Shown here: positions 54,404-64,000 of the stretch, piece after piece
How positions within the stretch are numbered: position 1 is the stretch's first letter
How the letters are laid out: every line of letters starts with the position of its first letter
Program-made: the position numbers and the translations under genes
Assembly (NCBI RefSeq): GCF_047496725.1
Contig: NC_132975.1
Span: forward strand, 3,609,501-3,673,500
DNA length: 64,000 bases
Direction of reading: 5' to 3'
From: Anoplolepis gracilipes
Taxonomy: Eukaryota > Arthropoda > Insecta > Hymenoptera > Formicidae
The notes under the pieces: model-generated
What the model saw: only the letters and a program-made list of their open reading frames with translations
Told to the model about the DNA's origin: nothing
Database searches by the model: none

Positions 54404-54758
54404 TTTTATTAATGTTTCTAGGTTCGCTGATTTTCCTGGGCCTTTTTCTCGGACGTCGTGGATCTCCCTCAGGGATGTCAGCAGCAGAGGTTGAGGCAGG
54501 ATGCAGCTTGATTTCAACCAAAGGTCCGGGTCAGCCAATAAATTCGAAGGTTCTTCGCGAGATGGGAACTTCGACTGAGTCAGATGCAGGAAGCTGATCG
54601 AAAAGTTCTACGACAATTCTTTGATTGTCCGGTACGTTAACTGGATTGTCTTTTTCTACCTGGCTGAGACCGTTATCACTGTTCGAAATTTGTCTCTGTC
54701 GGCGTAAAGCGGCACGTAGTTGTCTATGTCGTTTACCGGCGCGACGAGAACCAGGCAT
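54404..54758 (-). pseudogene. Basic-protein first exon, one in-frame TGA
   Basis: ATG at 54758: MPGSRRAGKRHRQLRAALRR, then an acidic/polar stretch (VVELFDQLPASDSVEVPIS), TGA at ~54531, and the same frame continues (VEIKLHPASTSAADIPEGDP, RRPRKRPRK) to a strong donor AAAA|GTAAGT at 54403-54404. The codon-like composition on both sides of the TGA suggests a recently broken gene or a retroelement gag-like start. No family recognised. Confidence 0.4.
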
Positions 54759-55723
54759 TTACTATAAATTATAATCAAAATTTTATTCTAATTTGAAAAA
54801 TTATTCATTACAGTTTGACAATCTGGATCAAGCGGCATTCAAGCAGCCCATCGACTAAGTCTCAGCTCTGCTCGAACTAACACGAGGGGCACGTCACTCT
54901 GTTCTATCCCAGGTACGGGTCTCGCTAACGCTCAAGATCCAGACGTACGTTAAAGATTTGATCAATATTAAAATTAATTATAGTAAATACTGGTTGAGTT
55001 TGAAAAACACTATTTTAAAATAATAAACTTGTGAATATTGTGAAATAAGCAACTATGTATTTTAAAAGCTTGAATATTTTACAGAGATTGCAAGTCATGA
55101 TTATATATGTTGGTTACAGTTTGAATGTAAAAGGTACAACCGCACTGTACCAGAAATTGGAAATTAATTAATAATAAAGTAGTAATTTTAAATTATAAAG
55201 TAGAGTGAGTCGCAGCTCTAAATTATAATATAAGACGAGTCGCGAAGACGAGAAAGTAAAGTATTATTAAAGATCTACCTTGACGACACAAAGTAGCTGA
55301 CGAAACTAAGTTAAGATTTGATTTTAAGACGTATTGAATAAAGACTCGGAGACGACTTTTCACGACTTTCAGACTAAACGTTTCGGAGAGATGTTAGTTA
55401 ACGGTTTGAAGGGGTATTGGCGACGTTAAGATAAAGATTGACCGACGACTTAACGGTTCGGATGTTATAATGCGACTGATGTTTCCAGACGACTGACTGT
55501 GTCCGCAAGCTCGACTGACGCTCCGCGGTCCGTCCCCACTCTGGAGTCACCTCCCTCTAGGCGTCCGGTGGATCCAAGACTTCCCGGGTTGGCTACTTCG
55601 TCCGGATGGAGATGGATTCTTGATCTTGGTGAGGGAACTCTCCGCCTTCGAAGACGTCAGAAGCGGCGAGCTCTTCTTAATATTAAGTTGATATTCAGCG
55701 GTGAATATCAAAAGCACGTTGCT
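54759..55723. other. Unassigned DNA, GC-richer toward the right
   Basis: 54830-54960 and 55200-55700 have higher GC and repeated CGACGACTT/GAGTCGCG motifs reminiscent of LTR or UTR sequence, but no boundaries could be found. The plus-strand frame at 55499-55807 is not convincing. Confidence 0.35.
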
Positions 55724-55882
55724 GTAATATTTAGTTTCGAGAATCCAGTCGAGTCGCTGCGTCGAGAGATAAGTATAATATTCGGTTTCATCGGGTCTCT
55801 GCGTTGACATAATATTTAGTCTCACTGAGTCTTTGCGTCAATAGATAAGAATAATATTCGGTTTCACTGAGTCTTTCTCGCC
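55724..55882. repeat. Degenerate ~45 bp tandem repeats
   Basis: About three and a half copies of TAATATTCGGTTTCACTGAG followed by TCTTTGCGTCAATAGATAAG-like sequence. Confidence 0.7.
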
Positions 55883-56281
55883 GCCGCCTATTGCATCATC
55901 ATGCGAATGAAATGCTCTTTGTGTTATAAAATAATTTCGCACTCTTATATTATAATTCTTTTTACAGCAAGAGAAACTTATTAATTTAACTATAACAAGA
56001 GTTAATATTCATTCTCAAAATTATTATATCTTAATATTTCTTGTTTTTTTTCACTTATTAATTTATGCTTTCATATTTAAATTTTCTTTAATTTTTCTCT
56101 CTTGTATCACATATTTCTTATTGACATGTTTACTTTTATAATAGTATCTATATGGAAAATTTAATTATTGCGATTTGTTACTGTCATTTATAAATTTATA
56201 ATTCTTTTCTATCGTGATTCCTTATAGTTTTACTTTAGCATAGGAGGCTAACTCTCTTTATATATATATATATATATATAC
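55883..56281. other. AT-rich DNA ending in (TA)n
   Basis: Nothing recognisable apart from the TA run at 56260-56280 into which the next element inserted. Confidence 0.5.
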
Positions 56282-57162
56282 ACAGGGTGGACCATTTCAA
56301 TCCATCCAGTCGAATATCTCGAAAACCAAACCCGGGAGAGAAAAATGTTTCAAACAAAAATTGTATGGTTTCGAGGGGGTCATAAGATGGTACCATTGGT
56401 TTGAGCTTGAAAAGTCATTTGAAGGTCACGTGAAGGTCACTTCAAGTTTTTTTAAATGGAACACCCTATATATTTTTACATATTCTTGTAGCTCATCTCG
56501 AGAGCTTTCCAAAACACTTATGACAAAGTATTTTTCATTAAGTATTTTTTGAGTTATAAGGCTTCAAAGTTGCAGCATTTTGACATAAAATACAAGATAT
56601 CTCATAAAATAATTATTTTTTTATTATCCTACTCTAATACTTTTATGCACAAAATAACGAGACGAATCAATTGGCATAATTAAAACACATAATTATGTTA
56701 AAGTAAAAATCTGAATTTGCAACTAACAGTTACACATTTTTACTTTAACATAATTATGGGTTTTCTTTATACCAATTGATTTGTCTCATTATTCTGTGCA
56801 TAAAAGTATTAGAGTAAGATAATCAAAAAATGAATATTTTACCAGATATCTTGTATTTTATATCAAAATATTGCAACTTTGAAGCCTTATAACTCGAAAA
56901 GTGTTTAATGAAAAAACATTTTATTATAGTGTTTTGGAAAGCTCTCGAGATAAGCTACAAGAATATGTAATAATATATAGGGTGTTCCATTTAAAAAACT
57001 TGAAGTGACCTTCACGGGATCTTCAAATAATTTTTCAAGGTCTAATCAATGGTACCATCTTATGGCCCCCTCGAAACCATACAACTTTTGTTTGAAACAT
57101 TTTTCTCTCCCGGGCTTGGTTTTCAAGATATTCGACTGGATGGATTAAAATGGTCCACCCTG
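56282..57162. mobile_element. Foldback MITE 1 (881 bp, arms ~430 bp)
   Basis: Begins ACAGGGTGGACCATTT and ends with its complement. The two halves are inverted copies meeting near 56725. Lies in a TA-rich target. No coding capacity; internal ORFs are by-products. Terminal ACAGGGTG is shared with the mariner-like element beside it. Confidence 0.88.
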
Positions 57163-57465
57163 TATATACATATATACAATATATATACAGGGTGTCCGGT
57201 AATAATTGCCCAACCTTTCATGGGCAGATAGAGCAGGTCAAACCGAATAAGAAAGTCGTCTACCATTTTGCGATCTTCGTAATAATTACCAAGAAATAAA
57301 TTAATAAAAATTGGCAAATCCGGGCCAGTACAAGCGCGCGGCGAGAAGGCCCATCCCACTGCTACGCGGGCACTAGGCGCGCGGTGAAGCGGTAGGAGGA
57401 ACGGTCTACAATGGCAATGGCGATATATGAGTAACGCATGATGCTAGAGTACTGCGCCGAATTCT

Positions 57466-57470
57466 CTCAT

Positions 57471-57505
<35 letters not shown>

Positions 57506-57508
57506 AGC
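57466..57508. repeat. (TC)n microsatellite
   Basis: TCTC run with one TTTC interruption, in the 3' UTR of the transposon. Confidence 0.95.
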
Positions 57509-57639
57509 TCCCTCTCTTTCGTGGAATGAAAAATATTATTGTTTTCACACCACCTTGCGGTAGATAATATGGCGCATTTTTTTTATAGTGGTATCCCCAG
57601 TAGGTCTAATCCACTCTCATATTTTAATCTCAAAATTGT

Positions 57640-58849
57640 TCAGTGCTTTCCTTGTTCTCGTATACAGAGTTCGGCTCTTTGAACAATATTGCGCGTTGCG
57701 CGATACGCCATTTCTGGCGTGATGGTATTAAAAGCTGCGAGAATTGCTTCTCGTGCTTCAGCTTCTGTACTATCACGCCTGTGATCGATTAAAGTCTTAA
57801 TGTGGCCCCATAAGAAATAGTCGAGCACATTCAGATCTGGCGATCGCGCCGGCCAAATGATTGGCCCACCTCGGCCCATCCATCTATTTGGATAACGCGC
57901 GTTTAAAAAAGTGCGTACCGGTCGGGAAAAATGTGCAGGAGCCCCGTCGTGTTGGAAAATAATTTCCGCTCTTACAGGAAGAGGAACATCTTCCAAAAGA
58001 GCAGGCAACTCATTTTCCAAGAAATGACGATATATTTTGCCATTTAAACGAGGCGGTAAGAAATAAGGACCAATCTAAAAATTGAAAAAAAGAATTAAAA
58101 AAAGAAATTTTCCATAACTTATTAATTATAATAAGTAAATTTATTACTTACGATTCGGTTCCTTATCATTCCTGCCTACACATTTATCGCCCAGCGATAC
58201 TGAAAATTCGTCTCCCGAACGGCGTGCGGATTTTCTTCCGCCCATAATAAAAAATTGTGACTATTGAAAATCCCGTTCGGTGTAAAAGTCGCTTCATCAG
58301 TCCAAAGAATGCGATCGGGGAAAAAATTATTCCGCTGACACTGAGCGAGAAACCCTATGTGTGTTTTGCCAAATATTAATATTTATTTTTTTTAATAGAG
58401 CAAAAGCGTTAAATAAAGATAATAAAAATACCTTCACAATAATAGACGCGCTGTTCTTCGTCTCTCGGCAAAAGTTGTTGCACTCGCTGATAATGATACG
58501 GGTGCAATCCGTTTTGACGTAGAGTACGGTGCACTACGTATCGCGAGAGACCGAGTGTTTCAGCCGCACGACGCACGCTGTTCGTGGGGTTTTCTTTGAA
58601 CGCTCGCAGGATTCTCTCTTGTTCATTAACACGGATGTGCAATGGTGCACCGGCGTTCCGTCGATTTAACATGACACTTCCGGTTTCTCGTAAGCGTTGA
58701 AGACATCTCGTTATTGTCTTCTGATCCGGATGTCGTTCACGCTCGGGGAATCGTTCCGCGTAAACGCGAACCGCGGCACTAGCATTTTCTCCGCCTATTC
58801 CGTACGCGATTATCATGTCTGCATACTCTTATGCGGTATACTCTGCCAT
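57640..58849 (-). pseudogene. DD41D transposase with two introns, two nonsense codons
   Basis: Exon 1 58432-58849 (helix-turn-helix region; TAA at codon 7, otherwise open; ENPTNSVRRAAETLGLSRYV). Exon 2 58152-58354 carries the first catalytic Asp in WTDEATF and a TAG replacing Trp after RWAINV. Exon 3 57640-58074 carries QHDGAPAHF and SPDLNVLDYFLWG. Junctions are GAAG|GTATTT..CATAG and GAATC|GTAAGT..TTTAG, all in phase. 41 residues separate the second and third Asp by my count, matching the DD41D clade of IS630-Tc1-mariner. Inactive because of the two stops. Confidence 0.85.
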
Positions 58850-59228
58850 TTTTTTATAATTTCAAGATTCTCTTGAAAAAAGAACTGTACTCTTCAAATG
58901 CTGGGCACACTTCTGAAGCAACGAATAACAAGTTCAACAAAAAATTCGAAAACAAGTGAACGCTGCGTTTGTTGAAAAAAGTGAACGCTGCGTTTAACAG
59001 CGTTTAAAAAAAAGGAAATATTATTTAGTAAAGCATATTTCAAAAGGTATACGCACACTAGCATTCAGAGATATATATATACACGCAAATCCATATAAGT
59101 TAATATATTTTTTAAGTTAATTTTATATTTCAACATGTAAATCTACATGGAAGACTTTCTCTTAGTGTAATTAATGAAAAAGTAATAATCTAAAAGCATA
59201 ACGTATGACAAGTATTACTACTATATCT
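58850..59228. other. AT-rich DNA between transposase start and the next MITE
   Basis: Contains a short tandem duplication (GTGAACGCTGCGTTTRTTG..., 58960-59005). No terminus of the mariner element recognised. Confidence 0.4.
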
Positions 59229-60092
59229 ACAGGGTGTCCGGTAACGAAAACGGTCTCGAAAACGAAACGTCTCTGAAAAAAATGTTTCGAACCAAAGTTG
59301 TAGGGTTTTGAGGAGGACATAAGATGTTACCATTGGTTTGACCTTGAATTTTCATTTAAGGGTCATGTGAAGGTCATGTCATTTTTTTAATGGAACACTA
59401 TATATTATTGCATATTCTTGTAGCTTATCTCGAATGCTTTCCAAAACACTAAAATGTTTTTTCATTAAATACTTTTCGAGTTATAAGGCTTCAAAGTTGC
59501 AATATTTTGACATAAAATACAAGATATTTCGTAAAATATTCATTTCTCAATTATCTTACTTTAATACTTTTATACACAGAATAATGAGACAAATCAATTG
59601 GTATAAAGAAAACACATAGTTATCTTTAAGAAAAAAATCTGAATTTGCAACTAGCAGTTATACATTTTTACTTTAACATAATTATGTGTTTTAATTACGC
59701 CAATTGATTTGTCTCAATATTCTGTGCATAAAAGTATTAAGGTAAGATAATCGAAAAATGAATATTTTACGAGATATCTTGTATTTTATGTCAAAATATT
59801 GCAACTTTGAAGTCTTACAACTCGAAAAGTGTTTAATAAAAAAACATTTTATTATAATGTTTTGAAAAGCTCTCAAAATAAGCTACAAGAATATGCAATA
59901 ATATATAGGGTGTTCCATTTAAAAAAAATCGACGTGACCTTCATATAACCTTCAAATGAAAATTCAAGGTCAAACCAATGGTACCATCTTATGTCCTCCT
60001 CAAAACCCTACAACTTTGGTTCAAAATATTTTTCTCAGAGACGTTTTGTTTTCGAGATATTTGACCGTTTCTATACTTTTCTAACACCCTGT
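59229..60092. mobile_element. Foldback MITE 2 (864 bp, related to MITE 1)
   Basis: Begins ACAGGGTGTCCGGTAACG, of which the first 16 bases equal the end of the DD41D element, and ends ..AACACCCTGT. The inner arms match MITE 1 (TTGAGTTATAAGGCTTCAAA type blocks). Flanked by TA-containing sequence. Non-coding. Confidence 0.88.
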
Positions 60093-60433
60093 ATATTTTA
60101 ATGAAGAGAATTTCAGCTTCTATTTAGAAAATCAATATATATAGTAATCTAATGATTGCAATTTTATGATTTCTTTACTGATAAGAGTCAGTATTATTTT
60201 GTTAATACTTCTATGTAAGCAAGCAATATCCAATTTAATAGCTATATAATACTTTGCTTGATTAAATATTTTATTAAGCTGAATTTGAGATATATACATA
60301 TATCTCATAGCATGTATTAATATTTCTAGCGGTATATTTATATTTTGAGAAATTTAATTTGAAATTTTTTTGGCAGGACGTCACATCTCTAGTCCCTTTA
60401 CTCATTCCAGCTTAAGATCACACATTTCAATCA

Positions 60434-60451
60434 ATCCCGGTTGAGCCCCCA
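60434..60451 (-). other. Primer-binding site, tRNA-Pro-like
   Basis: Minus strand TGGGGGCTCAACCGGGAT, which matches the known tRNA-Pro primer site in 16 of 18 positions. It places the LTR at 60463-62385 as the 5' LTR of a minus-strand element. Confidence 0.6.
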
Positions 60452-61026
60452 ATTTTTCAGTATGTTACGTCCAGGCCCGTGGAAAGGATGGGTCAGAGGA
60501 AGGGCGTAAAAGGAACTGTTCCGATGTCAAAAGTCTTATCGACGAGTGACTCGGTCGAGTGAGCTGCAGGTTGGCAAACAGGTAAACGACGGGTATCGTT
60601 ATTATTACTCTGTTATGTGAACGCTCTCTCGGTAGTCCCTTTTTGGTAAGAGAATCGAATCTCTTTTACGCGGGACGGGACCAAGTGTGATTTTTCGCGT
60701 GGAGAGAATGAGGGAGTTACATAAATTTACCGATTATTTAATATTTATTTTAACATTTATTCAATTAATTCCTAACGTTATACATTATAATATTATTGAT
60801 ATCGACCTTAAAATTATTTGTATGAGTGTGTGTGTGTTTGTGTGTGTGGATCGCGGGTGTTACATAAGTACGGAGGTCATCAACCAGAAAAGAAGGGGAA
60901 TGAGTGCGATTCTAAAGATTTTATTCTGGTTGGTATTTGTTACAATAGTTTATAATAAAAAAAATAATAAAGATTTGCGAAAAGTGTAATGTGTATTATG
61001 GTGCGATTTCGACGTCCTCGAAGATG

Positions 61027-61392
61027 CTATCTATAAGGTTGAGGAGAGCGGAACATAAATGTAAGCTTCAATTCTAAAGAGAGCAGCGCGAAGGTGTCAG
61101 GATCTGCTGGAGAGTACTTCAAAGAGAAGTCGGGTAATTCTATCGTGTGGTTCGACGAATTATCCGAGAGGATCACGGACGAGGAATCGGAAAAAGTTGG
61201 AGGAGACGACGGCGGTGAGTCATCGGATATATCGATGATCGAAGGTGAAAGGGGTACGGGGGAATATGATGGGGAAGGAAAATCTATTTCAGGGTAACTA
61301 TGGGTAGATGGGAAAAGTGTCTTCAACGGAGTGGAACAGCGCGAGTACTGCGAAGAAAAAGGGGGAGAATCAAAACTGTTGGTTTCGCTCAC
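61027..61392 (-). CDS. Ser/Pro-rich ORF inside the LTR
   Basis: 121 codons from ATG at 61392: MSETNSFDSPPFSSQYSRC, then many S/P/D residues (IDISDDSPPSSPPTF). It is in the same sense as the element. It lies wholly within the LTR, so it is not gag in the usual position. Low-complexity acidic Ser/Pro composition could be a disordered activator-like protein or chance; the complementary strand is also open for 67 codons. Confidence 0.35.
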   Translation of the reverse strand: MSETNSFDSPPFSSQYSRCSTPLKTLFPSTHSYPEIDFPSPSYSPVPLSPSIIDISDDSPPSSPPTFSDSSSVILSDNSSNHTIELPDFSLKYSPADPDTFALLSLELKLTFMFRSPQPYR

Positions 61393-61799
61393 GGTCGTGT
61401 CGTCCGATTATGGTCTCGGTTAGCTCGCGAGAATCGGCGGGTCGGCGCGACTTTAGGCACTTAATAAAAGAACAGGGTTGAATAAAGAGAAAAGAACGAT
61501 GAAGAATGAGCGAGAGTAACTGTGCCCAATAAATCTAACGCTGTACTATCGACTGATTTGAATTTTTGTGAGTCTGTAATGCGCGAGTCTTCCCTTTTTA
61601 TATTAAATCTTGAGGGCGTGTTAACAATTTTGGGCGGGAGTATTTTTGAGATTTTGACGTGTAAAAAGCTGTCGTTCGGTGAGATCCTTCTCCTCTTTAT
61701 TTTTGATTGTTGCTGATTGGTGAGCTCTGTACGGCCTCTTAGGAAATTTGGTGATTCTTTATTTGGTTATCTCTTAGGATTATGTTTTTTATCCATTTA

Positions 61800-62345
61800 T
61801 TTATTTAGGGGATCTCGCTATCGATCCTTTTCGGTCATTTCTTTGAACATCGATTTCAATGTTTAAAACATTTTTTCGTTCCGCCGCCCTTTTATGACTG
61901 GTCGGGCAATTATTGCTTCATATTTATAGGAGGTAAAGACGTGGAGCTGACAGTGCGTAGCGGCATTATTTGTTTCTTTCTTAAGATTATGCAGCTGTGT
62001 TTGTCTATTTATTCATTTAGAGGATCTCACTATCGGTCCTTTTCTGTCGTTTCTTTTGACATCGTTTTCAATGTTTAAAATATTTTTCGTCGCACGATCC
62101 TTTTTGTGATTAGTCGGGCGATTATTGTTTCATCTTTATAGGAGGTGAAGGCGTGGAGCTGACAGTGCGTAGCGGCATTATTTGTTTCTTTCTTAAAATT
62201 ATGCAGCTGTGTTTGTCTATTTATTCATTTAGAGGATCTCACTATTGGTCCTTTCCTGTCGTTTCTTTTGACATCGTTTTCAATGTTTAAAATATTTTTC
62301 GTCACGTGATCCTTTTTGTGACCGATCGGACGATTATTGTTTCAT
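61800..62345. repeat. 212-bp tandem repeats in the LTR
   Basis: Two complete copies and a partial third; each includes AGGATCTCACTATCGGTCC, a TTTCAATGTTTAAAATATT segment and GACAGTGCGTAGCGGCATTA. Confidence 0.85.
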
Positions 62346-62385
62346 TTTCGTGGGAGGAAAAATGTGAAGCCGACAGGACGTAACA

Positions 62386-62920
62386 GTTGAAACACCTTAT
62401 ATACATAGGAGGTACCAATTTCAACACACTTTAATTTTTTAAAAATTATGCGAAATATTGAAATTTTATTTATGTTGCAATATTCTATAGTTTAAACAAG
62501 AGAAACATATTTAGATAAAATTTAAACTTAAATAATTGTGTATATAAAAAATATATAGCTACTTATCGTACAAATTCATATTATCTTATAATCAAACTTG
62601 TGCTTTCTTTACACCAATTGATTCCTTATTATTTTGTGCACAGAAGATAAATAAAAAAAATAAAATAAAAAATGAATATTTTACGATATTTCATAGTTTA
62701 TGTAAAAATTATGTCAATTATAATCTTTAAAATTATTAAATTTTAAAATAATCTTTACTATATTTTTTTACGCAAAATATTACGAGAAATTGATTTATAC
62801 AAACAAAAATTAGATTAATTCTATTTTTAAAAAATTAAATTATCTTTACTTTGATGTTGGCATCTATATTCAAAATCAAATCTTTCTTTTATCAAGATAT
62901 GTCCCTCTACTCATTCCTAT
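62386..62920. other. AT-rich DNA
   Basis: No gene. Contains fragments resembling the MITE arms (CACCAATTGATTCCTTATTA, 62612 onward). Confidence 0.45.
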
Positions 62921-63846
62921 ACAGTCCCAGAACAACCTTCCGTAAAATGACGAATTCCTGACGCAATTTTAAGACAATTTTTTCTTTACTAAAATTTGAT
63001 TTGAAGCGTAGTTTTTGAGTTATAAACAAAAATAGTTAGCAAATCCCACGTCGAATATAGAAAGCAGGCAGGAGCGGCGCGGCGCACCGCGAGCGCGGGC
63101 ACAGCTGACCGTCCGACGAGTGATTACCGCCGCATGAGTCTCTATTTTATCTTATAACATAAAATTATGCTTTAAATAAAATTTTGGTAAAGAAGAAAAT
63201 GTCTTATAATTACGTCAGAAATAAGTGTTCCTTAAAATAACGTCGGACGCTGCGATCAGCTGATTGCTACACGCGATGTGTCTCTCAGCTGAGCCGGAAA
63301 ATCAATATATTGATCGGTCTGAAGTTGTCGACGACAATGTCGATGACAATCGAAGGAGCGTCGCCGTCGCGGAGACGGTTATTTCTCTCTTTCTCTCACT
63401 CACTCTGTCCCTTTCTTTTACGCACACACTCAGCATACACACATCGCGTGTAGCAATCAGCTGATTGCATCATCCGACGGTCAGCGATCCGGAACAATTT
63501 TTGGTCATTAAACGTTATTTTAAGGAACACTTATTCCTGACGTAATTATAAGACATTTTCTTCTTTACCAAAATTTTATTTAAAGCATAATTTTATGTTA
63601 TAAGATAAAATAGTTAGCGACTCATGCGGCGGTAATCACTCGTCGGACGGTCAGCTGCGCCCGCGCTCGCGGTGCGCCGCGCCGCTCCTGCCTGCCTTTT
63701 ATACTCGACGTGTGATTTGCTAACTATTTTTGCTTATAACTCAAAAACTACGCTTCAAATCAAATTTTGGTAAAGGAAAAATTGTCTTAGAATTGTGTCA
63801 GAAATACGTCATTTTACGGACGGAGGGTTGTTCTGGGACACCCTGT
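62921..63846. mobile_element. Foldback MITE 3 (926 bp), GC-rich inner arms
   Basis: Ends TACAG-TCCCAGAACAACC (left, 4 bp shorter) and GGTTGTTCTGGGACACCCTGTA (right). Inverted arms of ~400 bp meet near 63390. Arms contain a GC-rich block (GGAGCGGCGCGGCGCACCGC, 63070) and CAGCTGATTGC sites. The ORF in the loop (63264-63464) is a by-product. Confidence 0.85.
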
Positions 63847-64000
63847 ATACCACATAACTTGTTGAAAATAGAATTTTATATCTCAAAATAATTTCAAAGA
63901 AATATATAATATCATAATATTGTTCATTTGCTACAACAATTCAAAATTTGTTTATTTTGAATTATTGGTACAGAAAAAACAGTTTTCATTTATACATACT

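Larger units (their letters stand above)
57187..58849 (-). mobile_element. Tc1/mariner-superfamily transposon, DD41D type, right end not found
   Basis: The 3' end is at 57187 (ACAGGGTGTCCGGTAATAAT, in a TA context). The transposase reads leftward from 58849. A matching inverted terminus to the right was not found before 59228, so the element is 5'-truncated or its end has diverged. Confidence 0.75.
60375..62385 (-). mobile_element. 5' end of an LTR retrotransposon (minus strand): LTR, primer site, short leader
   Basis: LTR 60463-62385 with ends TGTTACGTCC/GGACGTAACA. After it, reading leftward, an 11-nt spacer, a tRNA-Pro-like primer-binding site and a short leader that breaks off near 60375. 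No gag or pol remains. Confidence 0.65.
60463..62385 (-). repeat. Unusually long LTR (1.92 kb)
   Basis: Contains an ORF (61027-61392) and three tandem ~212-bp repeats (GGATCTC at 61810, 62022 and 62234). No clean target duplication next to its outer end. Confidence 0.6.

Noticed and set aside
63264..63464. 66-codon ORF in the loop of MITE 3
   Set aside because: Low-complexity tail and location in a non-coding foldback element.

Overview
This is nuclear DNA of an arthropod, most probably an ant. The genes are split by GT-AG introns, the intergenic DNA is AT-rich and full of microsatellites, there are MADF-type (Myb/SANT-like) regulator exons, and almost everything else is mobile DNA of insect type (Pao/BEL, a Tc1/mariner relative, Helitron, foldback MITEs, a Transib/RAG1-like element, and a Maverick/Polinton-like DNA virus element). 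The ant assignment is inference from the combination of families. I see no rRNA, tRNA or CRISPR.

Layout. 1-2.0 kb: the 3' half of a MADF-type gene (minus strand) with a tandemly duplicated exon. 2.6-7.05 kb: a decayed Pao/BEL retrotransposon (minus), one LTR present. 7.2-7.4 kb: a first-exon-like MADF fragment (plus) cut off exactly where the virus-like element's terminus begins. 7.4-30.2 kb: five head-to-tail copies of a ~4.5 kb unit. 30.2-44.9 kb: a Polinton-like element with ~1.4 kb terminal inverted repeats. 45-45.8 kb: Helitron scraps. 45.8-52.6 kb: a second, inverted, partial element of the same Polinton-like family, split by a 3.55 kb Transib/RAG1-like transposon that itself holds a solo LTR. 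52.6-56.2 kb: sparse DNA with one basic exon. 56.3-63.9 kb: three large foldback MITEs, an intron-containing DD41D mariner relative and one end of an LTR retrotransposon with a very long LTR.

The Polinton-like element carries a protein-primed family B DNA polymerase, a retrovirus-like integrase with a chromodomain, a probable double-jelly-roll major capsid gene (truncated here; a longer broken copy lies in the second element), a penton-like minor capsid gene (second element only), a small coiled-coil protein with a fibre-like motif, a Zn-binding acidic protein and several uncharacterised small genes. Three of these genes contain convincing spliceosomal introns. Most large genes are broken, and polymerase motif A has lost its first aspartate, so neither element could move or make virions by itself.

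The main novelty is the array. Each unit is the right-hand end of the element (last codons of the capsid gene, gene C, gene A, gene B, terminal repeat) plus ~860 bp of unrelated DNA, repeated head to tail and homogenised like a satellite. Units 2-5 share base changes that unit 1 and the parent right end lack, so expansion appears to have been secondary. Genes A and B remain open in most copies while gene C carries the same frameshift in every copy.
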